From: Planococcus halotolerans
GTDB lineage: Bacteria; Bacillota; Bacilli; Bacillales_A; Planococcaceae
DNA length: 64,000 bases
Direction of reading: 5' to 3'
NCBI RefSeq assembly: GCF_003289955.1
Contig: NZ_QLZR01000002.1
Location: 620,001 to 684,000, forward strand
The translations under genes and the position numbers were made by a program. The notes beneath the pieces are model-generated. The model searched no databases. It saw nothing but the letters and a program-made list of their open reading frames with translations, and was not told the origin of the DNA. Position 1 is the first letter of the stretch. Each line of letters begins with the position of its first letter. This document shows positions 17,348-25,451 of the stretch, piece after piece.

Positions 17348-18496
17348 TCAAACAACGATCAATCCAAGCCGGTAATGGTCATGCCTGAAAATAACATGCT
17401 GTCTAAGGCGTATTTCCTTATTGTGATCCAGCACTTCCAGGCGGCAATGGGCAGCATTTATCTGGATTGCTTCATAAAGTTCTGTTTCGTTTGTAACAGT
17501 CAATCCGTTCACTTTACGGATGATTTCTCCTCGAACAAGCCCCATTTTCTCTGCAGGCGAGTCGGCAAGAACATCTACTATCATAACTCCCGTCGCTTGC
17601 GGAGCTACTGCATGATTGCCTTTATTTTCATTGAGCAAAGAAAACAGCGAAATGCCTGCACGGCCTGCTGCGCCTGCTACTAAGGCGATTAATGCCATCG
17701 GTTCCCAAAGATAGGCAAACAGAGCGAGGACAATAATGGCAAGTCCCAGAACCCAAATTTGGTTGCCGAGCTTCGGATAGAGATGCACAGGCAATGATTT
17801 GCGCGCTTTGCTTTGGAAACCGATTACAGCGGGAAACAAAATAAACGAAAAGCTGCTGCTGCCAATTGTAAATTGTGGCCAATAAGGCAGATAGGCATCG
17901 AGCAAGTCGCCTGGCACCACTAAAAGCAGTGGAATCAGCCATAACCTTTTCGCTTTATAGAAGACAGCAGTCAGTCCGCGAGACGTTTTTTCGAGCCTTG
18001 GAGAAGAAGCTTCCTCTCCTCGCCGCGCAACAAGGCGACCCTCCAGAAAAACCATCGCCCCAGTGATCAGCGCTACAGGCAACAGCCAATTCCAAGCTGC
18101 CGCGTAACCTCCGAAATCGAAAAGGCCAAATGGAATCGTCCATCCATAATTCGCAAGCAGCCATCCGAGTCCGATTGCTCCCAAAGCCAGATAGGCGAAT
18201 GAAGCCAGGTAGTATATTCCTGAAATTACTATCAGGGCACTGACTAGACTTAATGCCACGAGCCATTCCAATGAAACCGTCAACCCGATTGCTGAGAACA
18301 AGACAGAAAAAATAAGCGCGTAGAGGATGCCATCCTTCAGCAAGTGGCCGAATTCTCTCCAGCCCCAAACAATTCGGGTGCGGAATAGCTTCCTTTCCTT
18401 TTTGACCCTGAAATAACCAAGTAAAATTGCTGCAAGCAGCGCTATGTATAAAAGTGGATTGACAAAAAATCTGCCGATATCCATTAAAGCTTCCAT
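17348..18496 (-). CDS. minJ: MinJ-like PDZ membrane protein of the Min system
   Basis: A 382-residue polytopic membrane protein with about eight N-terminal membrane helices and a C-terminal PDZ domain (VMIVDVLADSPAEKMGLVRGEIIRKVNG, about residues 295-375). This architecture and the neighbourhood match MinJ (YvjD), which bridges DivIVA and MinD so that division does not occur near poles or fresh septa. Two starts are close together: ATG at 18496, with AAGGA five bases upstream, and ATG at 18502; the former is used. The PDZ ligand groove is intact by eye. Confidence 0.8.
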   Translation of the reverse strand: MEALMDIGRFFVNPLLYIALLAAILLGYFRVKKERKLFRTRIVWGWREFGHLLKDGILYALIFSVLFSAIGLTVSLEWLVALSLVSALIVISGIYYLASFAYLALGAIGLGWLLANYGWTIPFGLFDFGGYAAAWNWLLPVALITGAMVFLEGRLVARRGEEASSPRLEKTSRGLTAVFYKAKRLWLIPLLLVVPGDLLDAYLPYWPQFTIGSSSFSFILFPAVIGFQSKARKSLPVHLYPKLGNQIWVLGLAIIVLALFAYLWEPMALIALVAGAAGRAGISLFSLLNENKGNHAVAPQATGVMIVDVLADSPAEKMGLVRGEIIRKVNGLTVTNETELYEAIQINAAHCRLEVLDHNKEIRLRQHVIFRHDHYRLGLIVV

Positions 18497-18623
18497 GACC
18501 ATCCTTGTTCACCATCCATTCACCGGCTATTGACGTTATCTTCCATTGTACCAAAGAACCCCTGCATACTGTACTTCTTTTTGTCCAGGTTATGCAGGCG
18601 GTCGGCTCTATGGAAGTTTCAAG

Positions 18624-19730
18624 TTAACTAAATGCGGCACCCAGTTGTTCCAAAATATCTTCAATGCCTTCGATGCCTGCTGATAATCTGATTATGCGGC
18701 GAGTCACGCCGACTTTTGCCTTTTCTTCTTCTGACAATGCCCGGTGGGAAGTGCCATAAGGATAGGAAACCGTGGTTTCAACACCTGCAAGCGTCGGCAC
18801 GATTTTTATCCATCCCAGTGATGAGAAGAAAACGGACACATCGATTGCTTCAGGAACTTCAAAGCTGACGATTGCACCTTTCCCGGGATACCAGACTTTT
18901 GTTTTTTCATTGAGGAAATTTGCAATTGCCTGGGCATTTTCAGTTTGTGCTTTCATTCGCAGTGCCAATGTTTTGATTCCGCGGATAGTGAGCCATGCTT
19001 CAAAAGGGCTGAGATTGAATCCCATATTGACGATGCGCTTTTCAGCAAGCGCAACAAGCTCCTCATCTCCAACCAATACACCAGCCGTTACATCACTGTG
19101 GCCGCCAAGGTATTTTGTGGCACTGTGGGCGACCAGGTCTGCGCCATTATTATACGGCGTCATCGTATAGGGTGTGGCAAACGTATTATCGATCATCACC
19201 TTCAGACCATAATGTTTTTTCAGCTGGTCAAGCACTTCCATGTCTTCCACGCGTAAAAACGGATTGGTGATGGACTCACTGAATATCATCTTTACCTCAG
19301 GGTAATCGATGAGGATTTGTTCAATCGCACTAATATCGGAGAAATCCGCAAAATGGACCTGTATCCCCATTAAAGAAAGTTCTTCTTTCAATAGAAGAAA
19401 CGTGCCACCGTAAACATCTTCCGCTGCCAGAATATGATCCCCGCTTTTCACAACTGATAGGATACCTGCGAGAATTGCTGAAGTTCCTGAAGAAGCAGCT
19501 ACCCCTTTTGGTGCCCCTTCAAGGTCGGCAACTGTCTGTCCAAGTGCATCCGTATTCGGATTGGCTGTTCTGGAATAAAGATAAGTGCCATTCCCCTCAT
19601 AATAGCCTTCCAATTCTTCCAGGGAAGAAAAAGCGAAAGCGGAAGTTTGGTAAACCGGCATAACTTTCGGCTGTATCGTCCGTTCTTTCATTTGTGCTGT
19701 ATGAACAGATTTTGTTTCGATTGATGTCAT
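18624..19730 (-). CDS. Cys/Met metabolism PLP-dependent enzyme (cystathionine synthase/lyase type)
   Basis: A 368-residue fold-type I PLP enzyme of the transsulfuration family. The PLP lysine is in SATKYLGGHSD (about Lys206). The phosphate-binding and tyrosine motifs YLYSRTANPN and SSGTSAIL are present, as is DNTFATPY. Activity could be cystathionine gamma-synthase, cystathionine or methionine gamma-lyase, or O-acetylhomoserine sulfhydrylase; sequence alone does not decide. ATG at 19730 is preferred since GGGGG lies 8 bp upstream; the ATG two codons earlier is too close to it. It begins 12 bp after the TlpA-like gene, so the two are cotranscribed. No S-box or T-box leader is seen. Confidence 0.85.
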   Translation of the reverse strand: MTSIETKSVHTAQMKERTIQPKVMPVYQTSAFAFSSLEELEGYYEGNGTYLYSRTANPNTDALGQTVADLEGAPKGVAASSGTSAILAGILSVVKSGDHILAAEDVYGGTFLLLKEELSLMGIQVHFADFSDISAIEQILIDYPEVKMIFSESITNPFLRVEDMEVLDQLKKHYGLKVMIDNTFATPYTMTPYNNGADLVAHSATKYLGGHSDVTAGVLVGDEELVALAEKRIVNMGFNLSPFEAWLTIRGIKTLALRMKAQTENAQAIANFLNEKTKVWYPGKGAIVSFEVPEAIDVSVFFSSLGWIKIVPTLAGVETTVSYPYGTSHRALSEEEKAKVGVTRRIIRLSAGIEGIEDILEQLGAAFS

Positions 19731-19742
19731 TTTCATTTCCCC

Positions 19743-20318
19743 CTATTCCATGTCTGCAATAAATTCTTCCATCATTTCTTCATTCATTGGACCAACAATT
19801 TTTTGTTGAACCCTGCCTTCAGTATCAATCATATAGGAAGTCGGGATGCTTGCCGCCTGATAAAGATCACCGATTTCACCTTCTGTATCCATCGGTACCG
19901 GGAAAGTTAAACTGAATTCCTCAACGAATGCATTTATCTTATCCATTCCCTTGTCAGCAGTTGTCAGGTTGACGGCCAGGATTTCAACGTTTTCACCATC
20001 GGCCTGCTCATCATAATATTTCTGCATATCCGGCATTTCTGCCCGGCAAGGGGGGCACCAAGTGGCCCAAAAATTTAAAATGACTTTTTTTCCTTTATAA
20101 TCAGAAAGCCTGACAGACTCCCCGGCGAGTGTGGTCAATTCAAAGTCCGGAGCTGTCTCTCCTTTTGCCAAACCTTCATCTGTCGGGAGAAAATCCACAA
20201 CGCTGCCCGCATTCAAACGGTCCGTTGCCTGCCTCTCCTCAACATTTTTTTGTACAATCCCTACTACCAGTATGACAATCAAAGCTCCAACCAGCAATAA
20301 GCCCAATATTCTCTTCAT
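19743..20318 (-). CDS. TlpA/ResA-like membrane-anchored thiol-disulfide oxidoreductase
   Basis: A 191-residue thioredoxin-fold protein held at the outer face of the membrane by an N-terminal hydrophobic anchor (about residues 4-21). The redox motif is WCPPC within NFWATWCPPCRAEMP, and the cis-proline loop is SIPTSYMID. ResA-type proteins reduce apocytochrome c haem-binding cysteines; others act in sporulation or general thiol quality control. A c-type cytochrome (cccB) lies 3.4 kb away, giving a possible client. ATG at 20318 has GGAG 10 bp upstream and puts the anchor at the N-terminus. It is cotranscribed with the PLP enzyme. Confidence 0.85.
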   Translation of the reverse strand: MKRILGLLLVGALIVILVVGIVQKNVEERQATDRLNAGSVVDFLPTDEGLAKGETAPDFELTTLAGESVRLSDYKGKKVILNFWATWCPPCRAEMPDMQKYYDEQADGENVEILAVNLTTADKGMDKINAFVEEFSLTFPVPMDTEGEIGDLYQAASIPTSYMIDTEGRVQQKIVGPMNEEMMEEFIADME

Positions 20319-20403
20319 AAAGTTTTCACTCCATTCGGATATCATCATACGATAAAATCCATTCAGTATGCTACTGTCCAGACAGCAAAAGCATAAAAAT
20401 CCG

Positions 20404-20434
20404 TAAAAAAACCGGCATCTGTGACGATGCCGGT
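20404..20434 (-). terminator. Rho-independent terminator
   Basis: ACCGGCATC paired with GATGCCGGT, followed on the minus strand by seven T. It closes the M23 peptidase transcript. Confidence 0.85.
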
Positions 20435-20441
20435 CAATAAT

Positions 20442-21764
20442 TTATCCGCCGATATAATTGATAGGGTTAACTGCATTTGAACGTGCACCATTCCAAGATC
20501 CGATGTGAATTTCAAAATGTAAGTGCGATCCAGTCGAACGGCCTGTGCTGCCCATTCCACCAATGCGTTGTCCTTGAGATACACCTTGTCCAACAGATAC
20601 GCCAATCGAGCTAAGGTGTGCATATACAGTGGTATAAGCCTGACCATTGATCGAATGTGTAATCATGATGACATTGCCGTAGGTTCCCATAGCGCCAGCA
20701 TAGGATACATAACCTGAAGCTGCTGCATTGATTGAAGTTCCTATTCCATTTGCGATGTCAATACCCAAGTGATTCTCGTGGCCCGCTCCAATATTACGGC
20801 CACCGTAGTTGGATGATAAACGGCCAGCTGCTGGACGGATGAAACCACCACTGTTTTGAACCGGTGCGCTGTATGTTGTAACTGATGAGCTTGAAGACTG
20901 GTTGCTTGCTGCCGCTTTTTGGGCTGCAGCTCTTTCAGCCGCTTCTTTGCGTTTGCGTTCTTCTTCAGCTTTTCTTGCAATTTCCTGCAATCGTGCCTGT
21001 TCATCAGCGATTTTTTTCGCTAAGGCATTGCTTACGCCAATTACTTCAGCATGCTCTTTTTCCAAATCGGATTTTTCTTTAGCAAGGCGTTTCTGCTCTG
21101 CTTCCAAGTCCGCTTTCAAGCCTGCCTGTTCTTTCTTTTTGCTATCAAGTGATGCTTTTAAATCTTCCAATTCTGCACGGCGTTGTTCTTGCTCCGCCAA
21201 TTTGCTTTCCACTTCAGCTTTTTGTTCAGCAAGAAGTTTTTTGTCCTCTGCCTGTTCGCGCATAATATCACGATCTGCTTCGATCAGCATATTTACTGCT
21301 GAGAAACGGTCGATGAAATCCACGAAGCTGTTTGCCCCAAGCAATACATCGATATAGTCAACCGAACCGCCGCTTAATTGGATAGCGCGTGCGCGTTCCT
21401 TAAGCAATTCTTCGCGTTCAGCAATTTTACGCTCTAATTCTTCGATCGAGGCTTTCAACTCTTCGATTTCTACAATCGTCTGGTCAATTTCAGCTTGTAC
21501 AGAATTGATTTTATCCTCGGTTTCAGTAATCTTATTTTCCAACTCATTTATTTGTGCAACGATTTTTTCAAGTGTAGATTGATTTTCGCTGATTGCATTC
21601 GCTTTTTCATTGATATTCGAATTTAATTCGCTCTTTTTTCTTTCAGCTTCCTGCTGTTCCTTTTTCAGGTCGCTCAAATCATTGGCGCTTACTGATGGGG
21701 TTACCATCGTAATCGCCAATAATAATGAAACAACAGACAACATCCATTTCGACTTCGAGTTCAA
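20442..21764 (-). CDS. Coiled-coil M23 murein peptidase, probable FtsEX-activated hydrolase
   Basis: A 440-residue secreted protein: signal peptide (about 1-27, ending SVSA), a long coiled coil (about 30-270, heptads rich in Glu, Lys and Gln), a Ser/Ala-rich linker, and a C-terminal LytM/M23 domain (about 310-440). The zinc ligands are visible in NHLGIDIA and HLHFEIH, so the endopeptidase should be active. EnvC and PcsB share the coiled-coil-plus-hydrolase plan and are controlled by FtsEX; here ftsEX lies directly upstream on the same strand. B. subtilis uses CwlO (NlpC/P60) instead, and has ctpB at this position. The start is TTG, with AGGGG about 9 bp upstream. Confidence 0.85.
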   Translation of the reverse strand: MNSKSKWMLSVVSLLLAITMVTPSVSANDLSDLKKEQQEAERKKSELNSNINEKANAISENQSTLEKIVAQINELENKITETEDKINSVQAEIDQTIVEIEELKASIEELERKIAEREELLKERARAIQLSGGSVDYIDVLLGANSFVDFIDRFSAVNMLIEADRDIMREQAEDKKLLAEQKAEVESKLAEQEQRRAELEDLKASLDSKKKEQAGLKADLEAEQKRLAKEKSDLEKEHAEVIGVSNALAKKIADEQARLQEIARKAEEERKRKEAAERAAAQKAAASNQSSSSSVTTYSAPVQNSGGFIRPAAGRLSSNYGGRNIGAGHENHLGIDIANGIGTSINAAASGYVSYAGAMGTYGNVIMITHSINGQAYTTVYAHLSSIGVSVGQGVSQGQRIGGMGSTGRSTGSHLHFEIHIGSWNGARSNAVNPINYIGG

Positions 21765-21860
21765 GTTCGTGTTCCCCTTTCGGCTTTACGTTCTTATCTA
21801 TCTGTCTCTTTTTCTCTCTCTACGACTCTTTATATTGTTCTTACTAACTATCTTCTATTA

Positions 21861-22745
21861 TTAAACACGCAGGAATTTGCGGATTGACATGAAGCTTCCC
21901 CAGATTCCGATGAATACTCCCATAAGGAGGATCAATGCACTTACCTGGTAGATGAATGGTGCAAAGTCCAGAAGCTGGATCATTTCGCCACTCAATTTAG
22001 GCTGTGCGAATTCAGTGACATTGTAGTAAAGGGCAATGATCAAGCCGATCGGAAGGATCGAACCAAGCAAGCCAAGCCACATTCCTTCAAGAATGAATGG
22101 AATTCGGACGAACCAGTTTGTTGCACCGACCAATTTCATGATTTCAATTTCATGCCGTCTCGCAACAATTGTGATACGGATCGTGTTTGAAATCAGGAAC
22201 ATTGCGGTAAATAACAAGGCAAGGATCAAAACGAGTCCTACGTTGCGGCCAGTGTTCAGGAATGTGAACAATTTCTCGATTTTACCTTCACCGTATTTCA
22301 CTTTTTCAATGCCTTCAAGTTGTGAAATTTCTTTTGCAACATTTTCAGTTTGCTGCGGCTCAGTCGCTTTTACATAAAAAACATCCAAAAGTGGATTGTT
22401 TTGTTCAAAAAGACTGAACTCTTTACCAAAGTCCAATACTAAATCAGAAAGTTCTTCTTCTTTAGTGGAGTAGTTGACCGATTCAACACCGGACATACTC
22501 TTGATGGCAGTTTCCATTTCTGTTACGCGTGCTTCATCAGCTTCCAATGATACGAAAGATTTGATTTCCACATCGTTTTCAAGGTCATCTGCCACTTTAT
22601 TCAAGTTCATCATAATCAGGACAAAAACCCCGACCAATAATAATGTGACTGTTACTGCGCTGACGGATGCAAATGTCATCCAGCCGTTGCGCCCAAGGCT
22701 CTTAAGGCTTTCACGGAAATGCCGAGTTAATGTTCTAGCCTTCAT
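21861..22745 (-). CDS. ftsX: Cell division ABC transporter permease FtsX
   Basis: A 294-residue permease-like protein with four membrane helices: one near residue 25, then a large external loop (about 60-165), then three helices in the second half. The external loop transmits ATP hydrolysis in FtsE to a cell wall hydrolase outside. ATG at 22745 is chosen because TTGGAGGTGA lies 8 bp upstream; it overlaps the end of ftsE by 11 bp. The longer frame to 22778 lies wholly within ftsE and lacks a site. The adjacent M23 coiled-coil protein is the likely partner. Confidence 0.93.
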   Translation of the reverse strand: MKARTLTRHFRESLKSLGRNGWMTFASVSAVTVTLLLVGVFVLIMMNLNKVADDLENDVEIKSFVSLEADEARVTEMETAIKSMSGVESVNYSTKEEELSDLVLDFGKEFSLFEQNNPLLDVFYVKATEPQQTENVAKEISQLEGIEKVKYGEGKIEKLFTFLNTGRNVGLVLILALLFTAMFLISNTIRITIVARRHEIEIMKLVGATNWFVRIPFILEGMWLGLLGSILPIGLIIALYYNVTEFAQPKLSGEMIQLLDFAPFIYQVSALILLMGVFIGIWGSFMSIRKFLRV

Positions 22746-23421
22746 AGCCGTAGTCACCTCCAACTTCATCCCGGGCAATTAGTCCGCCTTCGATTGCGAT
22801 GACACGGTGTCTCATTGTATTCACGATTTCCCGGTTATGTGTTGCCATCAAAATAGTTGTTCCGCTAGCATTGATGCGTTCGAAGAGATTCATGATATCC
22901 CATGAAGTTTCAGGGTCAAGGTTTCCAGTAGGCTCATCGGCAATAACCACTTTCGGTGTGTTGACGATTGAACGGGCAACTGAAATCCGTTGCTGCTCTC
23001 CCCCGGACAATTCTCTAGGGAACATCCGTGCTTTATGCTTCAAACCTACAAGATCGAGAACTTCCAACACGCGTTTGCGGATAGCTTCAGGTTTTTCCTC
23101 AATTACTTCCAAAGCAAATGCTACGTTTTCATAGACATTCAATCTCGGCAGCAATTTGAAATCCTGGAATACGACGCCGATTTGGCGGCGCAGCAATGGA
23201 ACGTTCTTTCTTTTAATCTTTGCAAGGTCTACTCCATTGACCAGCATCTGTCCTGAAGTCGGGCTTTCTTCTCGATACATCATTTTGATGAAAGTCGATT
23301 TACCGGCTCCACTTGGACCTACTATATATACAAACTCACCTTGTTTGATCTCAACGTTCATGCCGTTGAGAGCAACTATGCCGTTTGGATATTTTTTATA
23401 GACGTTCTTCATTTGTATCAT
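22735..23421 (-). CDS. ftsE: Cell division ATP-binding protein FtsE
   Basis: A 228-residue ABC ATPase with Walker A GPSGAGKST, signature LSGGEQQR, Walker B VVIADEPTGNLD and the H-loop ATHN. With FtsX it forms the type VII ABC complex that activates peptidoglycan hydrolases in division or elongation. The ATG has AGGTGG 9 bp upstream. It is the first gene of ftsE-ftsX-(M23). About 285 bp of AT-rich DNA upstream separate it from cccB and should hold its promoter. Confidence 0.95.
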   Translation of the reverse strand: MIQMKNVYKKYPNGIVALNGMNVEIKQGEFVYIVGPSGAGKSTFIKMMYREESPTSGQMLVNGVDLAKIKRKNVPLLRRQIGVVFQDFKLLPRLNVYENVAFALEVIEEKPEAIRKRVLEVLDLVGLKHKARMFPRELSGGEQQRISVARSIVNTPKVVIADEPTGNLDPETSWDIMNLFERINASGTTILMATHNREIVNTMRHRVIAIEGGLIARDEVGGDYGYEG

Positions 23422-23663
23422 CTATTATAACCACCTATATATATTGTATTTCACAAAAACATTAAGTGTCCTAAAAAACCAGCAAACCCATTGTAGCACT
23501 TTTAAAACCCTTATTATATTACATTTCTGTATCAAATAACGTCAGGTTTTGCAACAATTCATGTGCTTTTGGATACACTTTTGTAAATTTTGCATTTCTT
23601 ATTACCTATATAATATTATTGTCATTTAAGATAACTGCTATATTTTAATATAATTTTCGCATA

Positions 23664-23690
23664 TAAAAAAACCGACTTTTCAGTCGGTTT
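23664..23690 (-). terminator. Rho-independent terminator
   Basis: AACCGACT paired with AGTCGGTT, with a T-run on the minus strand. It ends cccB. Confidence 0.85.
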
Positions 23691-23708
23691 GATCGCTTAC
23701 TTCTGATT

Positions 23709-24065
23709 TTATTGCTGTTCCGATAACCAGGCAGCTACTGCTTCAGCTTCTTCGCCTTCGATAATCTTAGCCGGCATTGCACCCCGGCCTTCCAGAATGA
23801 CTGTCAGAATTTCGTCTTCCGATAATCTGGATCCCACATCATTAAGCGGAGGGAAATTCCCTTGCCCTTCAAGGTTTTCACCGTGGCAGGAAATACAGTT
23901 TTGATTTACAATCTGTTCCGCATCAATTGAAGATTCCCCACCTGAAGGAGTTTCTTCTGGTGTTTCTTCCGGTGTTTCTTCCGCAGGCTCTGTACTTTCT
24001 CCGCCTCCACAAGCTCCCAGAATGAGCGTAGTACCGAATAATAATGCCATTAAACTTTTTTTCAT
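23709..24065 (-). CDS. cccB: Cytochrome c551, membrane-attached lipoprotein
   Basis: A 118-residue small c-type cytochrome. The signal peptide ends in a lipobox (LILGAC), so the protein is lipid-anchored on the outer membrane face. An acidic Pro/Glu-rich linker with three PEET repeats follows, then a haem domain with CISCH and the axial methionine in GAMPAK. It carries electrons between the bc complex and oxidases. ATG at 24065 is chosen because GAAGGAGG precedes it and it yields the signal peptide; the longer frame runs back into yvjA. The cccB-yvjA-prfB order is as in B. subtilis. Confidence 0.92.
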   Translation of the reverse strand: MKKSLMALLFGTTLILGACGGGESTEPAEETPEETPEETPSGGESSIDAEQIVNQNCISCHGENLEGQGNFPPLNDVGSRLSEDEILTVILEGRGAMPAKIIEGEEAEAVAAWLSEQQ

Positions 24066-24111
24066 CGTGTTTCCTCCTTCTAAATAATTCATTAGTACAA
24101 GTATACCTGAG

Positions 24112-24984
24112 CTATGCCCGTTTGAAACCTTCACCTAAAACTTCCGATGCATCGGAAACGATGACAAATGCAGTAGGGTCAACTCTTTTTACCACCTGTT
24201 TCAATTTCGTGAACTCTGTCTGATGGACAACAACCATCAATATTGGACGTTCGGAATCTGTATAACCGCCAGTTGCAGTCAGCTTTGTAACACCACGGTC
24301 CACTTCTTCATAAATCGCATCCCGAATTTCCATTTGTTTCGTTGTAATAATATAGACAAGTTTTGATCTGCCAAATCCGACCTGAACCAGATCAATGGTT
24401 TTTGAAGTGACATATAGCCCGATCAATGCGTAGAGCCCTCTCTCAATATCAAAAACAACTGCTGCGGCTAACACAATCATTCCATCTATTAACGCGATGC
24501 TCGTACCAAGTGTCAAACCAGTGAACTTCGTAATGATTTGAGCTGCCAGATCCGTTCCTCCTGTAGAAGCTTTTCCACGGAAGACGATGCCAAGTCCCAA
24601 GCCAACCAGTATGCCTCCGAACAATGCTCCCAAGAGCGGATTCAGCGTCCAGGCTTCCCAGTCTTCCGTCAGGTAAACGACAAACGGAAGGAAGATGGTT
24701 CCAACTGCAGATTTCAAGCCGAAATTCTTCCCCAGCAGAATTACCCCTGCAATAAATAATGGGACATTAAATGCCCATTGCACAAATGCCGGTTTCCATT
24801 CAAAAAGCCCAAACAGGATTGTACTGATCCCGCTGACTCCTCCTGAAGCAACTTCGTTCGGCAAAAGGAAAACGTTAAACGAAATCGCAACCAGCGCTGA
24901 GCCGATGATGACATATATGTAATCCATGAATTCAGTTAAAAATGGATGCGCTTCTTTTCTATTGCGTTGATTTTTCTTAGCCAT
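24112..24984 (-). CDS. yvjA: YitT/DUF2179 family membrane protein YvjA
   Basis: A 290-residue protein with about five or six N-terminal membrane helices (YitT domain: LPNEVASGGVSGIST, GKASTGGTDLAAQI) and a C-terminal soluble DUF2179 domain (about 215-290, ending EVLGEGFKRA). The function is unknown; transport has been suggested for the family. The ATG follows AGAGGAAATGG. It sits between prfB and cccB on the same strand, conserving B. subtilis order. Confidence 0.88.
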   Translation of the reverse strand: MAKKNQRNRKEAHPFLTEFMDYIYVIIGSALVAISFNVFLLPNEVASGGVSGISTILFGLFEWKPAFVQWAFNVPLFIAGVILLGKNFGLKSAVGTIFLPFVVYLTEDWEAWTLNPLLGALFGGILVGLGLGIVFRGKASTGGTDLAAQIITKFTGLTLGTSIALIDGMIVLAAAVVFDIERGLYALIGLYVTSKTIDLVQVGFGRSKLVYIITTKQMEIRDAIYEEVDRGVTKLTATGGYTDSERPILMVVVHQTEFTKLKQVVKRVDPTAFVIVSDASEVLGEGFKRA

Positions 24985-25093
24985 ATTAATCCATTTCCTC
25001 TTTCCTGTACTTTATTCTTTTCGGCCAATATTAATGATAAGCCCTGTCAGAGTATACCAAAGCGGACGCTGCTTGTGAACTTCATCTGGATAA

Positions 25094-25124
25094 AGAAAAA
25101 ACCCGCAGACATAAAGTCTACGGG
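25094..25124 (-). terminator. Rho-independent terminator beyond repeat element A
   Basis: CCCGTAGAC paired with GTCTGCGGG (one mismatch), then TTTTTTC on the minus strand. It would terminate prfB transcripts that have read through the intergenic repeat. Confidence 0.75.
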
Positions 25125-25137
25125 ATCGCTTTTCTTT

Positions 25138-25451
25138 GTCCAGACTCCAACGGCCCAGCTCTTCGGGTCATAAGCCAGCCCAACTGCGCGGCCAAGGCCA
25201 CTTCGTTGGTCTGTCTAAACCCGTATTGCTCCTGCATCGCTGCGCTAGCTTCGTCGCAAAGAGATGTCTCAAATTACATTTGATCCATCTCTTGCCTGTC
25301 AGAGCTAAACGGGCGTTGTCACTTTTCTCTGTCCAGACTCCAACGGCCAACTCCTCGAGTCGTAAGTCTCTCTGACTAGGCGGCTGAAAACACGCCGCTA
25401 CGCCAGAGCGCCTTACGCTTGTCGGAGCTGAACGGCCGTTTCCGCTTTTCT
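25138..25451 (-). repeat. Composite intergenic repeat, copy A (two tandem units)
   Basis: It starts at the base after the prfB stop codon and fills most of the gap to yvjA. Read on the minus strand it has two units. Unit 1 (about 25331-25451) and unit 2 (about 25138-25330) each begin with GAAAAGYG...CGTT-AGCTC and end in GGAGTCTGGACA. Unit 2 carries an extra segment with a 31-base imperfect hairpin (25261-25291) and GACGAAGCTAGC. The same two-unit structure recurs at 50871-51191 on the plus strand. No coding function is supported. Confidence 0.8.

Noticed and set aside
18561-18598. Inverted repeat CCTGCATA...TATGCAGG upstream of minJ
   Set aside because: The loop is long and there is no T-run on either strand, so I did not call a terminator; it may be chance.
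18624-20318. S-box or T-box riboswitch for the transsulfuration-type gene
   Set aside because: Only 12 bp separate it from the TlpA-like gene, and the region upstream of that gene has no leader-like structure.
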